NCBI RefSeq assembly: GCF_007004065.1
Contig: NZ_VFSV01000033.1
Span: 1 to 34,723, forward strand
DNA from: Palleronia caenipelagi
Lineage (GTDB): Bacteria; Pseudomonadota; Alphaproteobacteria; Rhodobacterales; Rhodobacteraceae
Length of the DNA: 34,723 nt
Reading direction: 5' to 3'
Below the pieces are notes generated by a model. That model searched no databases, was not told the origin of the DNA, and worked only from the letters and a program-made list of their open reading frames with translations. Each line of letters opens with the position of its first letter. The stretch's first letter is position 1. This document shows, in pieces, positions 15,560 to 24,814 of the stretch. A program made the translations under genes and the position numbers.

Positions 15560-17026
15560 ATGCGCGTCTTGGAGAGTATCGAACCCCGCGAAGTCATGTA
15601 CTTCTTCGAGGAGCTCAGCGGCCGGCATCGCTGCTCGCAGCACGAAAAGGATGCCACCGATTTTATTGCGGCTTTTGCGGACGAGCGCGGGCTCGAATAT
15701 CATCGGGACGCGCTCGACAACATCATCGTCAAGAAGCCCGGTACAGCCGGATACGAGGCCGCGCCGACAGTTATTCTTCATGGCCACATCGACATGGTCT
15801 GCAAACTGGACGAGGGCGTCACTCATGATTTCGCCACCCAAGGCGTCCGGCTGAAAGTCGATGGCGACCGGATTCGGGCCGAGGGGACCACGCTCGGCGC
15901 GGATAATGGCCTTGGCATCTCCTATATGCTGGCGCTGCTCGACTCCGAGGACATCCCGCATCCTCCGCTGGAATGTGTGATGACCGTCATGGAGGAGATG
16001 GGCAAGGTTGGCGGCGACAATATCGATCTGACCAAGCTGACCGGCAAGCGGATGATTGATTTCAACTGGATCGAGGAAAAGCAACTCCTCGCCGGGTGCT
16101 CCGGTGACGTGACCTGCCGCCTCGACATCGATACCCAGTGGCAAGCCGCCAGCGCAGATCGCGTCGGACTGAGCGTCGACATCCGCGGTCTGCTCGGTGG
16201 CCATTGTGAATTTGACATTCATCTGGAGCGGGGAAATTCCATCGCTCTTCTGGGCCGACTCCTGCGCGCGGCCATGAAAGCGGGTGATGTGGAAATTGCC
16301 CGCGTTTCCGGCGGCGTGCAAAACAACGTGATCCCGGCGGAAAGCGAAGCTCTGCTCTGGGTGCGTGCGGATCAGGTCGAAGCCATCGAGGCAGCGGTTG
16401 CTGCGCTGGCCGAGGATATCCGCCATGAGTTCCGCCTGTCGGATCCTGACATGCGGATCACCACTGCGCGCACAGATCAAAGTGTCGAGCGGGTGTTCTC
16501 CCCCGCCGCCGCTGCCCGGCTGGTGCAGGTGATTGCACTGCTTCCGAACGGGATCACCAACCAGAACCTCGAAGTCGAGGGAAACTGGGAAACCTCCAAC
16601 AATATCGGGCTGATGGTCACGGCTGGCGATACAGTTGAGATCACTTGCACGATCACCAGCGCCGTGACCTCGCGCAAGCATGCGCTGCTCGATCAGCTCA
16701 TGCTTCTGGCTGATCTGGCCGGTGATGGTGTGCGGGCCAAACAGATCGGCCTCGATGCCCCCGAGTTTCCGTGGAATCCGGACTCGCGGATGCTGGAGAT
16801 CGCCAAGGGCTGCTACGAGCGGACCATGGGGACGAAACCGGATGTTCTGGTCTCGGTGTGCAGCCTTGAGCTCGGCATGTTCACCCAGCGCATCGACGGG
16901 CTGGATACAATCGGCATCGGCACCAACCTGTTCGATCTGCATTCCCCGAAAGAGAGCATGGATCACACCTCGGCGGCCCGCGTCTGGCCTCTGATCAAGG
17001 ATGTGATGCGCCATCTCGACCGCTGA
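15560..17026 (+). CDS. pepD: M20C-family aminoacyl-histidine dipeptidase (PepD-like)
   Basis: A cytosolic di-metal peptidase that cleaves Xaa-His and related dipeptides (carnosinase-like). The 488 residues match the PepD length. Metal and catalytic residues are in place: H76 and D78 in LHGHIDMV, D115 in LGADNGLGISY, E145/E146 in VMEEMGKVGG, and the C-terminal His in FDLHSPKESMDHTS. The lid domain (about 190-390) includes GLLGGHCEFDIHLERGN and NNVIPAES. The ATG at 15560 has GGGAGG upstream and is the first gene after the leader. Its position ahead of an epoxide hydrolase and an ABC importer suggests it processes the imported compound. The real substrate may differ from His-dipeptides. Confidence 0.92.
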   Translation: MRVLESIEPREVMYFFEELSGRHRCSQHEKDATDFIAAFADERGLEYHRDALDNIIVKKPGTAGYEAAPTVILHGHIDMVCKLDEGVTHDFATQGVRLKVDGDRIRAEGTTLGADNGLGISYMLALLDSEDIPHPPLECVMTVMEEMGKVGGDNIDLTKLTGKRMIDFNWIEEKQLLAGCSGDVTCRLDIDTQWQAASADRVGLSVDIRGLLGGHCEFDIHLERGNSIALLGRLLRAAMKAGDVEIARVSGGVQNNVIPAESEALLWVRADQVEAIEAAVAALAEDIRHEFRLSDPDMRITTARTDQSVERVFSPAAAARLVQVIALLPNGITNQNLEVEGNWETSNNIGLMVTAGDTVEITCTITSAVTSRKHALLDQLMLLADLAGDGVRAKQIGLDAPEFPWNPDSRMLEIAKGCYERTMGTKPDVLVSVCSLELGMFTQRIDGLDTIGIGTNLFDLHSPKESMDHTSAARVWPLIKDVMRHLDR

Positions 17027-17077
17027 CGTCTCTGAAACCCGCGCCGGTCCTGCGACCCCCTGACAGAGGAAATGAAT

Positions 17078-18316
17078 ATGGCCCTCGACCATTCTCCCAC
17101 CAGCTACCAGATCCACATCCCTGACGCGGATCTCGATGACATGATGGCCCGTCTGAAGCGCACCCGCTTCTCCGATGACTTTGCCAATGATGATTGGAAA
17201 TACGGCTACAATACTGCCTATCACCGCGAGCTGATCGACTACTGGATCAACGAATATGACTGGCGCGATGTGGAGCGCCGGATGAATGAACTGCCCCATT
17301 TCAAGATCGACCTGATGGGCGTGCCGCTGCACTTCATCCACGTGCGGGGCAAGGGCAAGAACCCGATGCCGCTGCTGATCCACCACGGCTGGCCCTGGAC
17401 CTTCTGGGACCTGCGCAAGGTGATCGGCCCGCTGACCGATCCCGAGGCCTATGGCGGCAACGCGGAGGATAGCTTTGACGTCGTCCTGATCTCGCTGCCT
17501 GGCTACGGCTTTTCCTCACCGCTCACGAGCACTGGCTGGAATTTCTGGAAGACAGCTGATCTGGAAAACACGCTCATGTGCGACGTGCTCGGCTATGATC
17601 GCTACGCCACCGCCGGCGGCGATTGGGGCGCATTGGTCGCTCAGCAGCATGGGCACAAATACGAACAGGACGTGATTGGCGTCTACACCCATTTCCCGGC
17701 GCAGATGAGCCACTACCTGCCGTCCCATCCCGACCAGCCTGAAGGCGTGGAATACGATCCGGTTCTGGGTCTCCCGGCGGCCAGCGAATATACTGCTGAA
17801 GAGGCAGGTTGGTTCGAGCGCGGTAAGAACTTCGTCGAGAACGAGAGTGGCTATGGCGAGATCCAGCTGACGAAGCCCCAGACTCTCGGGGCACTTGTGG
17901 CGGACAGCCCTGCGGGTCAGCTCGCGTGGATCACGGAGAAACGCTATTTCTGGGGTCTGGCCGAGCGCGGTGTGGGCACCGAAGCGTTCGAGCGTGTCTG
18001 GCCGAAGGAAGACCTGATTACCACAGCGGCGGTCTATTACCTGACCAATACGGGCGGCACGTCATGCCGGTATTACTGGGAATGTCGCGGCAATCCATGG
18101 ACGCCCAGCCATAACCGTTTTCCGGTCGTGGGTGTGCCCACGGCGGTCTCGATCTTCCCCGGTGAGATCTACAAGCCACCGCTCACCTGGACCGAGAAAT
18201 ACTTCAACCTGCAGCAGTATCGCGTGCACGAGGACGGCGGCCATTTCGCGCCGCTCGAAGTCCCCGAACTCTTTGTCGACGACGTCCGCACCTTCTTCCG
18301 CGGTCTGCGCGGCTGA
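17078..18316 (+). CDS. Epoxide hydrolase (alpha/beta hydrolase with EHN domain)
   Basis: A 412-residue enzyme that opens epoxides to vicinal diols through a covalent aspartyl ester. An N-terminal EHN domain (about 5-110: YQIHIPDADLDDMMARLKRT, WRDVERRMNELPHF) precedes the hydrolase core. Oxyanion motif HGWPW is at 103-107, the nucleophile D182 in GGDWG and the catalytic H389 in DGGHFAPLE; a lid Tyr is probably in YYLTNT. The ATG at 17078 is preferred over 17072 because AGAGGA lies at proper distance only for the second. It starts 51 nt after pepD. Relatives include microsomal-type and juvenile-hormone-type hydrolases; some family members act on amide or lactone substrates, so epoxide specificity is inferred. 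Confidence 0.9.
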   Translation: MALDHSPTSYQIHIPDADLDDMMARLKRTRFSDDFANDDWKYGYNTAYHRELIDYWINEYDWRDVERRMNELPHFKIDLMGVPLHFIHVRGKGKNPMPLLIHHGWPWTFWDLRKVIGPLTDPEAYGGNAEDSFDVVLISLPGYGFSSPLTSTGWNFWKTADLENTLMCDVLGYDRYATAGGDWGALVAQQHGHKYEQDVIGVYTHFPAQMSHYLPSHPDQPEGVEYDPVLGLPAASEYTAEEAGWFERGKNFVENESGYGEIQLTKPQTLGALVADSPAGQLAWITEKRYFWGLAERGVGTEAFERVWPKEDLITTAAVYYLTNTGGTSCRYYWECRGNPWTPSHNRFPVVGVPTAVSIFPGEIYKPPLTWTEKYFNLQQYRVHEDGGHFAPLEVPELFVDDVRTFFRGLRG

Positions 18317-18351
18317 CCCCGGAAAATATCAAGTTCCCAGAGGAGGATACC

Positions 18352-19512
18352 ATGAAGACCCTGACCACGTCCCTGTTTGCCCCCACCCGTCGCGCCTTTG
18401 GTGCGGCGGCGGTGGCCGCCGCTATGATCGCCGGTCTCGGCGCCTCTCAGGCGCTGGCGGAAATCCAGCACCCCGAAGGCTTTAACCCCGATGAGTGGGT
18501 GATCGTGGCCTCGGTGATCAACACCACGAACCCCTATATGATCTCGAACATCGAGGGCGCCGAGGCGATCTCGAAGGCGCTGGGAATTGATCTGGAGATT
18601 GTGAACTCCAACAACTCGTCCCAGACCTCGATTTCGAGCATTCTGGCGATCCTAGCCTCGGGCAAAAAGCCGATCATGTTCGTCAACACTGTGGCCAGTT
18701 CCGATGCCCCGCCGATTGTCGACGCGGTCAAGCAATCCGGTGGCTATGTGTCGATCTGGTGGAATAAGCCCGACGAGTTCAAGCCTCAGGCCATCGGCGA
18801 TAATTTCGTGGCTTTCCAAAAGCACACGGGCGTCGACTCTGGCCGTTGCGGAGCGCAGGCTCTGGCCGAAGCCCTTGGCGGCGAGGGCAATGTGATCCTG
18901 CTGCCCGGCGTACAGGACAGCACCACCTCCAAGACGCGTGTGGCGGGCTTCAAGGCGGAGATTGCCGAGAACTATCCGAACATCACGATCCTCGAAGAGC
19001 GTCCCTCCAACTGGGATCCTCAGCTCGGCGCCCGCAATGCCAAGGATCTGATCGTGAAATACGGCGACCAGATCAACGGGGTCTGGAGTGCCGATGACGG
19101 CATGCAGATCGGGGCCATGCAGTCCTTTGAGAACGCGGGCATGTTGGACAAGGTGAAGTTCTCGTCGGACGGCCTCTACCCGAAGACGCTTGAGGACATC
19201 AAATCCGGCCGCGGCGACAATGCCATCGTGGGCGAGACCTTCCACCGCGGTTACATGGCGTCCGCTATCGGGCTCTACACTGCCTATCTCGCGGCCTCCG
19301 GTCAGATCGTCCCGAGCGAGCTGGAACCGGAAAAGCGCGAGAGCTTCTTTAAGCTGAGCTGCGTGACCCCTGCAAACTATGAGCAGTACCTCCAGTATGA
19401 CGAGCCCGGCGCGCCGGATGCCTTTGTCGAGCGGCTGGTCGAAACCGGCCCCTGGAACACTGAGCCGGTGCCGCTCGTAGGCGGTGGCGTCGAAGTCCTG
19501 CCCGAAAGCTGA
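18352..19512 (+). CDS. Sugar-type ABC transporter binding protein with Tat-like signal
   Basis: A 386-residue periplasmic binding protein of the type-1 (ribose-binding-like) class, larger than the usual 320-340. The signal peptide carries a twin arginine (TRRAFGAAAVAAAMIAGLGA, cleavage near QALAE), suggesting Tat export, i.e. folding in the cytoplasm. The ligand domain starts WVIVASVINTTNPYMISNIE. NSNNSSQTSISSILAILASG and VWSADDGMQIGAMQSFENAG fall at positions where CUT2 proteins bind sugars. A GAGGAGG site precedes the ATG. It starts 35 nt after the epoxide hydrolase and is followed by a hairpin and then its permease. The substrate is unknown; the gene set argues against an ordinary pentose. 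Confidence 0.88.
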   Translation: MKTLTTSLFAPTRRAFGAAAVAAAMIAGLGASQALAEIQHPEGFNPDEWVIVASVINTTNPYMISNIEGAEAISKALGIDLEIVNSNNSSQTSISSILAILASGKKPIMFVNTVASSDAPPIVDAVKQSGGYVSIWWNKPDEFKPQAIGDNFVAFQKHTGVDSGRCGAQALAEALGGEGNVILLPGVQDSTTSKTRVAGFKAEIAENYPNITILEERPSNWDPQLGARNAKDLIVKYGDQINGVWSADDGMQIGAMQSFENAGMLDKVKFSSDGLYPKTLEDIKSGRGDNAIVGETFHRGYMASAIGLYTAYLAASGQIVPSELEPEKRESFFKLSCVTPANYEQYLQYDEPGAPDAFVERLVETGPWNTEPVPLVGGGVEVLPES

Positions 19513-19525
19513 TCCAGCTTGACGA

Positions 19526-19551
19526 CCTCCGGCCGGGTTTCTGGCCGGAGG
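19526..19551 (+). terminator. Intercistronic hairpin after the second binding-protein gene
   Basis: CCTCCGGCC (19526-19534) pairs with GGCCGGAGG (19543-19551), a perfect 9-bp stem with an 8-nt loop, 13 nt past the stop. It lies in the 132-nt gap before the permease gene. It probably gives partial termination or mRNA protection so the binding protein exceeds the membrane subunits. Confidence 0.6.
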
Positions 19552-19644
19552 GCCATCAGCGCCGCTCATACCCGTGCCCGCATAGGGCAGGGAGGCCGGT
19601 GAGACGAAACGCGCCCGCGGGCGACAGCATCCGAGACCAGTCCC

Positions 19645-20616
19645 ATGAGGCAGATCCTGTCCAGAAGCACAAATGGCCCAATCGGGATGATCGCCGCGCT
19701 CCTCGCGCTGATCATCGTGTTTTCTCTCCTGAACCCACGGTTTGGCAGCGTCGAGAACCTGCAAAACGTGCTGTTTCAGGTCTCGGTGCCGCTGATCATC
19801 GTGGTCGGGACCTCGCTGGTCATCCAGATGGGCTCCATCGACTTGTCCGTTGAAGGTGTGATGGGCGCGGCCGGGATGGCCTGGATCCTCTTGTCCCCGA
19901 ACACCCGCCTGGAGACGGATATCGGAGTTTGGGCCTGGGTCGTGGCGCTGGGGATCGGCCTCGGGTTTGGCCTCCTGACCGGCGCGATCTACGCCAAACT
20001 CAAGGTCCCGTCCTTCGTTGTCTCGCTCGGGACCTGGTATGTGGGTCTGGGCGTGGCGATCCTGCTCTATGGCAACAGCCTCTTGCCGAGTCTGACAAGC
20101 GAAACACTCGCCCGCTGGCCCACCCGTCTGACTCTGGGACTGCCCAATTCCTTCTGGCTCGCGGCGGTTGTGCTGATGGTGGGCGTGCTGATTTCGCACT
20201 ACACCCGCTTCGGGCGCGGCCTCATGGCCATCGGTAATAACGAACCCATCGCCCGTAGCAACGGAATGCCAGTTGACCGCTACAAGATCGCCGCCTTTTC
20301 AGTCGCCGGAACGCTCTGCGGTCTGGCAGGTATTCTCGCCACGATGCAGCTGGGCTCTGGCTCTCCCGATATCGGCTTTGGTCAGCTCTTTGTGGTGATC
20401 CCGGCAGCCGTGATCGGTGGTACGGCCCTGAGCGGCGGCGAGGGCGGGGTGCTCCGCTCGGCACTGGGGGTCTTTCTCCTGATCATTCTGAACAATGGCC
20501 TCGTGCTGGCCGGGGTTGATCCCGATTTCCAGTCTGGCGTGTTCGGCACGATCCTCCTGATCGCGGTGATCGCGGTCGCATGGCCCCAGCGCGGCCGGTT
20601 GAAGGTGGCAAAATGA
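19645..20616 (+). CDS. CUT2 ABC transporter permease
   Basis: A 323-residue RbsC-type inner-membrane permease with eight to ten hydrophobic segments. The family signature is LVIQMGSIDLSVEGVMGAAG, and VPSFVVSLGTWYVGLGVAIL and IGGTALSGGEGGVLRSALGV occupy the expected positions. Its stop overlaps the ATPase start (AATGA). It is the first of two permeases flanking the ATPase gene, so the channel is probably a heterodimer with the product of 22139-23155. The start has no strong ribosome binding site; GACCAGTCCC lies upstream, so the exact start is uncertain. Confidence 0.9.
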   Translation: MRQILSRSTNGPIGMIAALLALIIVFSLLNPRFGSVENLQNVLFQVSVPLIIVVGTSLVIQMGSIDLSVEGVMGAAGMAWILLSPNTRLETDIGVWAWVVALGIGLGFGLLTGAIYAKLKVPSFVVSLGTWYVGLGVAILLYGNSLLPSLTSETLARWPTRLTLGLPNSFWLAAVVLMVGVLISHYTRFGRGLMAIGNNEPIARSNGMPVDRYKIAAFSVAGTLCGLAGILATMQLGSGSPDIGFGQLFVVIPAAVIGGTALSGGEGGVLRSALGVFLLIILNNGLVLAGVDPDFQSGVFGTILLIAVIAVAWPQRGRLKVAK

Positions 20617-22142
20617 ACAGCAGCATCCCCCCCGTCCTGAAGCTCACCCGGATCAGTCGCTCCTTTGGCAAAGTGAAAGCCGTCAACAACATCTCTCTGG
20701 AGATCGCCAAAGGTGAGGTGATCGGACTGACTGGCGAGAATGGCGCTGGCAAGTCCACTCTCCTGAAGATCCTCGCGGGCATCGAACGGCCCGATGAAGG
20801 CACCATGGAAATCAACGGGAAAGTGGCCAATTTTCGGAGCCCCAACGACGCGTTCCGTGCCGGGGTCGGGGTGGTGCATCAGGAGCAGTCCCTGTTCACC
20901 AACCTGACCATCGCTGAAAATATCGACCAGCAGAACACTGCCCGTCCAGGTCTCAGTCGGTTCGGCTGCCAGGATTGGGGCCGGATCAACCGCGAAGCTG
21001 CCGCAGTTCTGAAAAAGATCGGGGTGGATCTGGATCCCCGGACGCGGGTCGGTGATCTGTCCTTTGTGGATCGCCAGATGGTCGAGATCGCCCGCGCAGT
21101 TTGTGTCGAGGCGGACGGGCAGGGGACCCCGCTCATCATCCTCGACGAGCCGACAGCGGTGTTGGAGCAAGCCGAGGTAGAGGTGCTCGAACGCGAAATT
21201 CGCAAGCTGCGTGAATTCGCCAGCGTGATCTTCGTGTCTCACCGGCTCGATGAGGTGCTGCGTATTTGTGACCGGGTCCTGGTCATGCGCCATGGCGTCC
21301 TGACCAGCGACCGCAGCACCAGGGGCGTGACCCGGGATGAGCTGTTCCGGGCGATGGTGGACGAAGCGCCGACCATTGAGGCGCATCCCCGCTCCGGCCG
21401 TCCACGAGACCTGAAACCCGCGATCGAAGTGCGCAATCTCAGCCGGGCGGGCGTCTTTAGGGATATTTCTTTTGCGGCGTATTCGGGCCGGATCACCGCG
21501 CTTGTCGGCACCAACGGCTCGGGTCGTGGGGCGCTGATGCGGGCGATCTTCGGCGCTGTTGCCCATGATGCAGGCACCATCGTGGTCGAAGGGCGGGACG
21601 TATCGCACTGGTCAATCCGCGAGGCGGTGCAGGCTGGGCTCGCCTATGTGCCCGCCGAGCGCAAGACCGAGGGTATGATCGGTGGCTATTCCGGCACCCG
21701 GAACATCGCTCTGGTTCATCGGGGCGATGCCATGATTGGGCCGTTCCTGAGACCCCGGCGGCTGGAGAAGACCGCTCAGGGATGGTTTGACCGGCTTGAT
21801 GTCAATCCGAACGATATCGCCCAGCCGCTGGATCAGTTTTCCGGTGGTAACCAGCAGAAAGTGGTGCTCGCCAAGTGGTTGAATTCGCCTGACCTTAAGG
21901 TGTTGATGCTCGATCACCCGCTGCGCGGGCTCGATGTGGGGGTGTCTCAGACGGTGAATGCCGAGATCCGCCAGGCCTGCGAGCACGGTACCGCTGTGAT
22001 CCTGATCCCCGACACCATCGAAGAGGCTTTGGAGCTGGCCGATGAAATCTTTGTCATGCGCGACGGCCAGCTTTCAGCGCATCACGACATGAGCCTCGCA
22101 AGTGACCTCGCAATCAAAGAAATCGTGGCGGAAATGGTATGA
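20613..22142 (+). CDS. CUT2 ABC transporter ATPase with a degenerate second site
   Basis: A 509-residue RbsA-type protein with two nucleotide-binding domains. The ATG at 20613 overlaps the upstream permease stop; the further start at 20580 would eat into that gene. NBD1 is complete: Walker A GENGAGKST, signature-like LSFVDRQMVEIARAV, Walker B LIILDEPTAVLE. NBD2 has a P-loop without lysine (VGTNGSGRGALM, near 298), which is common in this family. Its Walker B glutamate is His (MLDHPLRGLD, H435), which is less usual. The signature FSGGNQQKVVLAKW is intact. Hydrolysis is therefore expected only at the site that relies on NBD1's own Walker motifs. It couples to the two flanking permeases. Confidence 0.92.
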   Translation: MNSSIPPVLKLTRISRSFGKVKAVNNISLEIAKGEVIGLTGENGAGKSTLLKILAGIERPDEGTMEINGKVANFRSPNDAFRAGVGVVHQEQSLFTNLTIAENIDQQNTARPGLSRFGCQDWGRINREAAAVLKKIGVDLDPRTRVGDLSFVDRQMVEIARAVCVEADGQGTPLIILDEPTAVLEQAEVEVLEREIRKLREFASVIFVSHRLDEVLRICDRVLVMRHGVLTSDRSTRGVTRDELFRAMVDEAPTIEAHPRSGRPRDLKPAIEVRNLSRAGVFRDISFAAYSGRITALVGTNGSGRGALMRAIFGAVAHDAGTIVVEGRDVSHWSIREAVQAGLAYVPAERKTEGMIGGYSGTRNIALVHRGDAMIGPFLRPRRLEKTAQGWFDRLDVNPNDIAQPLDQFSGGNQQKVVLAKWLNSPDLKVLMLDHPLRGLDVGVSQTVNAEIRQACEHGTAVILIPDTIEEALELADEIFVMRDGQLSAHHDMSLASDLAIKEIVAEMV

Positions 22143-23155
22143 CCCAGAACACTACATATTCCCCGGACCTTGTGACTGAACCACGTCAGAGCGTGGACTT
22201 CCTCGGGCGACTGCGCCACATGGCTGGCTGGCATACGCTGGCGCCGCCGCTGGTGTTCTTTGCCATGTTGCTGGTCGTCGGGATTTTCAATTCCAACTAT
22301 CTTGGCCCGCTTGGAATTTCCATCGCCACCGCCTCCGCCGCGCCGATCATGCTGGTGGCGCTCGGGCAGTCCATGGTGCTGAATATCGGCTCGATCGACC
22401 TCTCGAACGCTGCAATCAGCCTGTTCGGAGCAATCCTTCTGGCGCTGGCCTTGCCGCCCATGGGCGTCGGCGCGCTGATTGGGGTGCTGCTGCTTCTGAC
22501 CGTAATCGGCGCGATCAACGGAGCGATCCTTGCGTACACGCATGTGCCCTCCTTTGCGCTGACGCTCGGGACATTGGGCATCCTGCAGACCGCCGCGCTG
22601 GTGACGAGCGGGTCGGAGACGATCTATGTGACGGAGAACCGCGAACTGGTGACGAGCCTTTACAATACCAAAATGCTGAGCATTCCGCTCACCTTCTGGC
22701 TCGGAGTTATTGTTGCGGTGGCATATTGGGTGCTGCTGCGCCTGACGGTGATCGGCCAGACCATGACCGCGATCGGTAAAAATGAGTCCGGCGCCCTGCT
22801 CTCTGCTCTGCCCACGAAGCGCGCGAAGATCGTAGCCTTCGCCATCTCCGGGTTTACCGGCGGCCTTGCGGGACTGGTCATTGTTTCGCAGGCGGGATCG
22901 GCATCCGCCAGCGGTCTTGGAAGCGCGCTGCTCCTGCCGGGAATCGCGGCGGCGCTCGTTGGCGGAACGTCGATCTCAGGCGGCCTGACGAACCCGCTGA
23001 ACATCATCTTCGGCGCTTTGACCGTCGCCTTCGTGCCAATCGCGATTCAAGCCATCGGCTTCAGCGCGCAGGCCCAGAGCCTGGTCTATGGGGTATTTAT
23101 CATCGTTGTCGTCGCGCTAACCACAACGCGCACCAGAGGGTTGGTCATCAAGTGA
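22139..23155 (+). CDS. CUT2 ABC transporter permease (second)
   Basis: A 338-residue RbsC-type permease that starts inside the ATPase stop codon (ATGA). The signature is MVLNIGSIDLSNAAISLFGA, with VPSFALTLGTLGILQTAALV and ALVGGTSISGGLTNPLNIIF following. A hydrophilic N-terminal extension of about 30 residues is longer than in the partner permease. It is the last gene of the pepD-epoxide hydrolase-importer unit. The following 115 bp contain no clear terminator, and the IS cluster begins at once. Confidence 0.9.
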   Translation: MTQNTTYSPDLVTEPRQSVDFLGRLRHMAGWHTLAPPLVFFAMLLVVGIFNSNYLGPLGISIATASAAPIMLVALGQSMVLNIGSIDLSNAAISLFGAILLALALPPMGVGALIGVLLLLTVIGAINGAILAYTHVPSFALTLGTLGILQTAALVTSGSETIYVTENRELVTSLYNTKMLSIPLTFWLGVIVAVAYWVLLRLTVIGQTMTAIGKNESGALLSALPTKRAKIVAFAISGFTGGLAGLVIVSQAGSASASGLGSALLLPGIAAALVGGTSISGGLTNPLNIIFGALTVAFVPIAIQAIGFSAQAQSLVYGVFIIVVVALTTTRTRGLVIK

Positions 23156-23270
23156 GTACGGGTAGAAGTGAAGCCGATACGGAGGTTTTAATCGCGGTGG
23201 CCAGCTTTGATGATTTGAACTTCAGGGATTGCCAACTTAGTGAACGCGAGCCGCAATTAGTCCATGCTGA
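23156..23270. other. Operon end and IS junction; carries the left copy of a border motif
   Basis: No gene. GGGATTGCCAACTT at 23225-23238 is a perfect inverted copy of AAGTTGGCAATCCC at 25696-25709 and marks the left edge of the IS block. No terminator stem is evident. Confidence 0.5.
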
Positions 23271-24631
23271 TCAACAGGCTCCGGCGGCGATTTGCGGCCT
23301 TTGATGGCGGTCGGCGCCGGGGGTGAGCCCTCGGAGCAGTGTGATCAGCCAGATGAAATGGCACAGACAGACCCTCAGGTGGCGCAGGATCATGCGGATG
23401 TTGTGACCGCAGCCGCAGAGGCCCGCGAAAAGGGCATCACCTTCGGTTCCTTTGAGTGGGCATCGGGTCAGACGTCCGTCGGTTTTCATATGGCCAGTCA
23501 TTGGTTCGATGGCGCTTCGTCGTCGCAGCAGTTTCGCGATGGTCCTGGTGACGCCGCGCCTTGCACCGCTGATGAAGACCTTCACTGTTTCAACGCCGTG
23601 GCCACGGCAGCCACGGTCGACGAAGGCCATGTCCGGGCGCCGGTCGGTCAGGATGTCCACCTGTTCCAGTGCCGCGTGCAGGGTGTGTCCGTCGAAAGGA
23701 TTGCCCGGTAGTGATCGCATGCCGGCGACGAAGCCACCTTCCGTGATGGTCGCGACGCTGACCTTCGTGCCGAACTCATAGCGCTTGTGCGCCTTGCCTT
23801 TCGAGATACAAGCCACCGCCGGTTCGTGCAGGCTGTAAAGCGTCTTTCGGTCCTGTGGCTTCTGCGCCAGCAACCGGTTTACCAGCGCCGTCATCTCCGC
23901 GATCCGCGCTGTCAGCGGTCCCTCAGTCCCCTTGTCTGTCTGCCGTTCGATGTCGCGCAGCACGCGGCCGGTATGGCCCTTGAGCCGACGCAGGGCCTTG
24001 CGCATCCTCCTGAACTGGCGGGCATGGGCATAGCGCCCGACCTGCCCGCAAAGCCGGGGCCGAGGCGATTGTCGTTCTGGCGCAGGTTGATATCGGCCGC
24101 GCGGGCCAGCCCGACCAGCTTGCGCCGTGCGACGTTGTAAAGCCGGCATCGGTGGGATGCGCGCTGTTCTTTTCCATCACCGTGGTCTCGAAGTGATCTT
24201 CCTGAGATGGTCATCCTGCCCCGCTCCGGTGCGCTGTCCGGCCCTGATCGTCCCGGACAGCAGCCACTCGACACCTTCCTCGCCGATCCGGTTGCGCCAA
24301 CGTGTCATCGACGAAGAGTCGATCGGCAGGCGATGCCGGAAGACCGTCTCGCCGCAGAAATGCTGCCAGTAAGGGGTCCCGGCCCACCGTGCACGACCGC
24401 CTCGTCGGACAACCGAAAGGCGTGCCGGAGATACGAAAGCCCCGCGACCAGGCGCGTCGGCGTGGCAGGGCGACCGGTCTGCGACGGGAACAACCCGGCC
24501 CATTCCCGCTCGAACAGCTCCCGGTCGATCAGATCGGCGAGCTTCACCAGTTCGTGGCGCATGTCGATCATCCCGACCCGTCGCGCGCGCAGCAGATCAT
24601 CCTGCTCCGGGGAAGGCTTTCCGGGCTTCAT
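23271..24631 (-). pseudogene. IS5-type DDE transposase, frameshifted
   Basis: Minus-strand pieces in successive frames add up to one transposase of about 450 residues. The start is MKPGKPSPEQDDLLRARRVG (24631), with MRHELVKLADLIDRELFE and LSYLRHAFRLSDEAVV. A shifted frame gives WQHFCGETVFRHRLPIDSSS then MTRWRNRIGEEGVEWLL. Another gives KEQRASHRCRLYNVARRKLV. The last, 23271-24149, reads GKAHKRYEFGTKVSVATITE, LPGNPFDGHTLHAALEQV, VDRGCRGHGVETVKVFISG and RRRSAIEPMTGHMKTDGRL, carrying the later catalytic residues. At least three frame changes make it inactive. Long plus-strand frames over this region are shadows. Confidence 0.82.
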
Positions 24632-24811
24632 ATCGCAGCTCGAAATTGCAGGGGTCCGGCTGCAAAAATACCAAATGCTGCGCCTGAAACCTGACGGAGA
24701 CACTGTGTTATATATAAAAACAATGGGATGGGTGTTGTTCAGGGCGAACTTATTGGCTTGGCCGGCGCGTTTTTCCGCAGTCATGTGGAGGGCATAGCTG
24801 CGCCTCAGATC
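24632..24811. other. Upstream part of the dead IS5 element
   Basis: Non-coding, with an AT-rich stretch (around 24707-24720, TTATATATAAAAAC) that could have been the transposase promoter on the minus strand. The element's right terminal repeat should be near here, but I could not pair it with a sequence near 23271. Confidence 0.35.
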
Positions 24812-24814
24812 GAA

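Noticed and set aside
15332-17386. A 684-codon minus-strand open frame opposite the dipeptidase gene
   Set aside because: It is the antisense of a gene with complete M20 motifs, has no family resemblance and no ribosome binding site; long shadows are common in GC-rich DNA.
18652-20199. A 515-codon minus-strand open frame over the binding protein and permease genes
   Set aside because: It spans two genuine genes and the hairpin between them on the other strand, without recognisable domains.
20382-21608. A 408-codon minus-strand open frame over the ATPase gene
   Set aside because: Mirror of the Walker-motif-bearing frame on the plus strand; no start signal.
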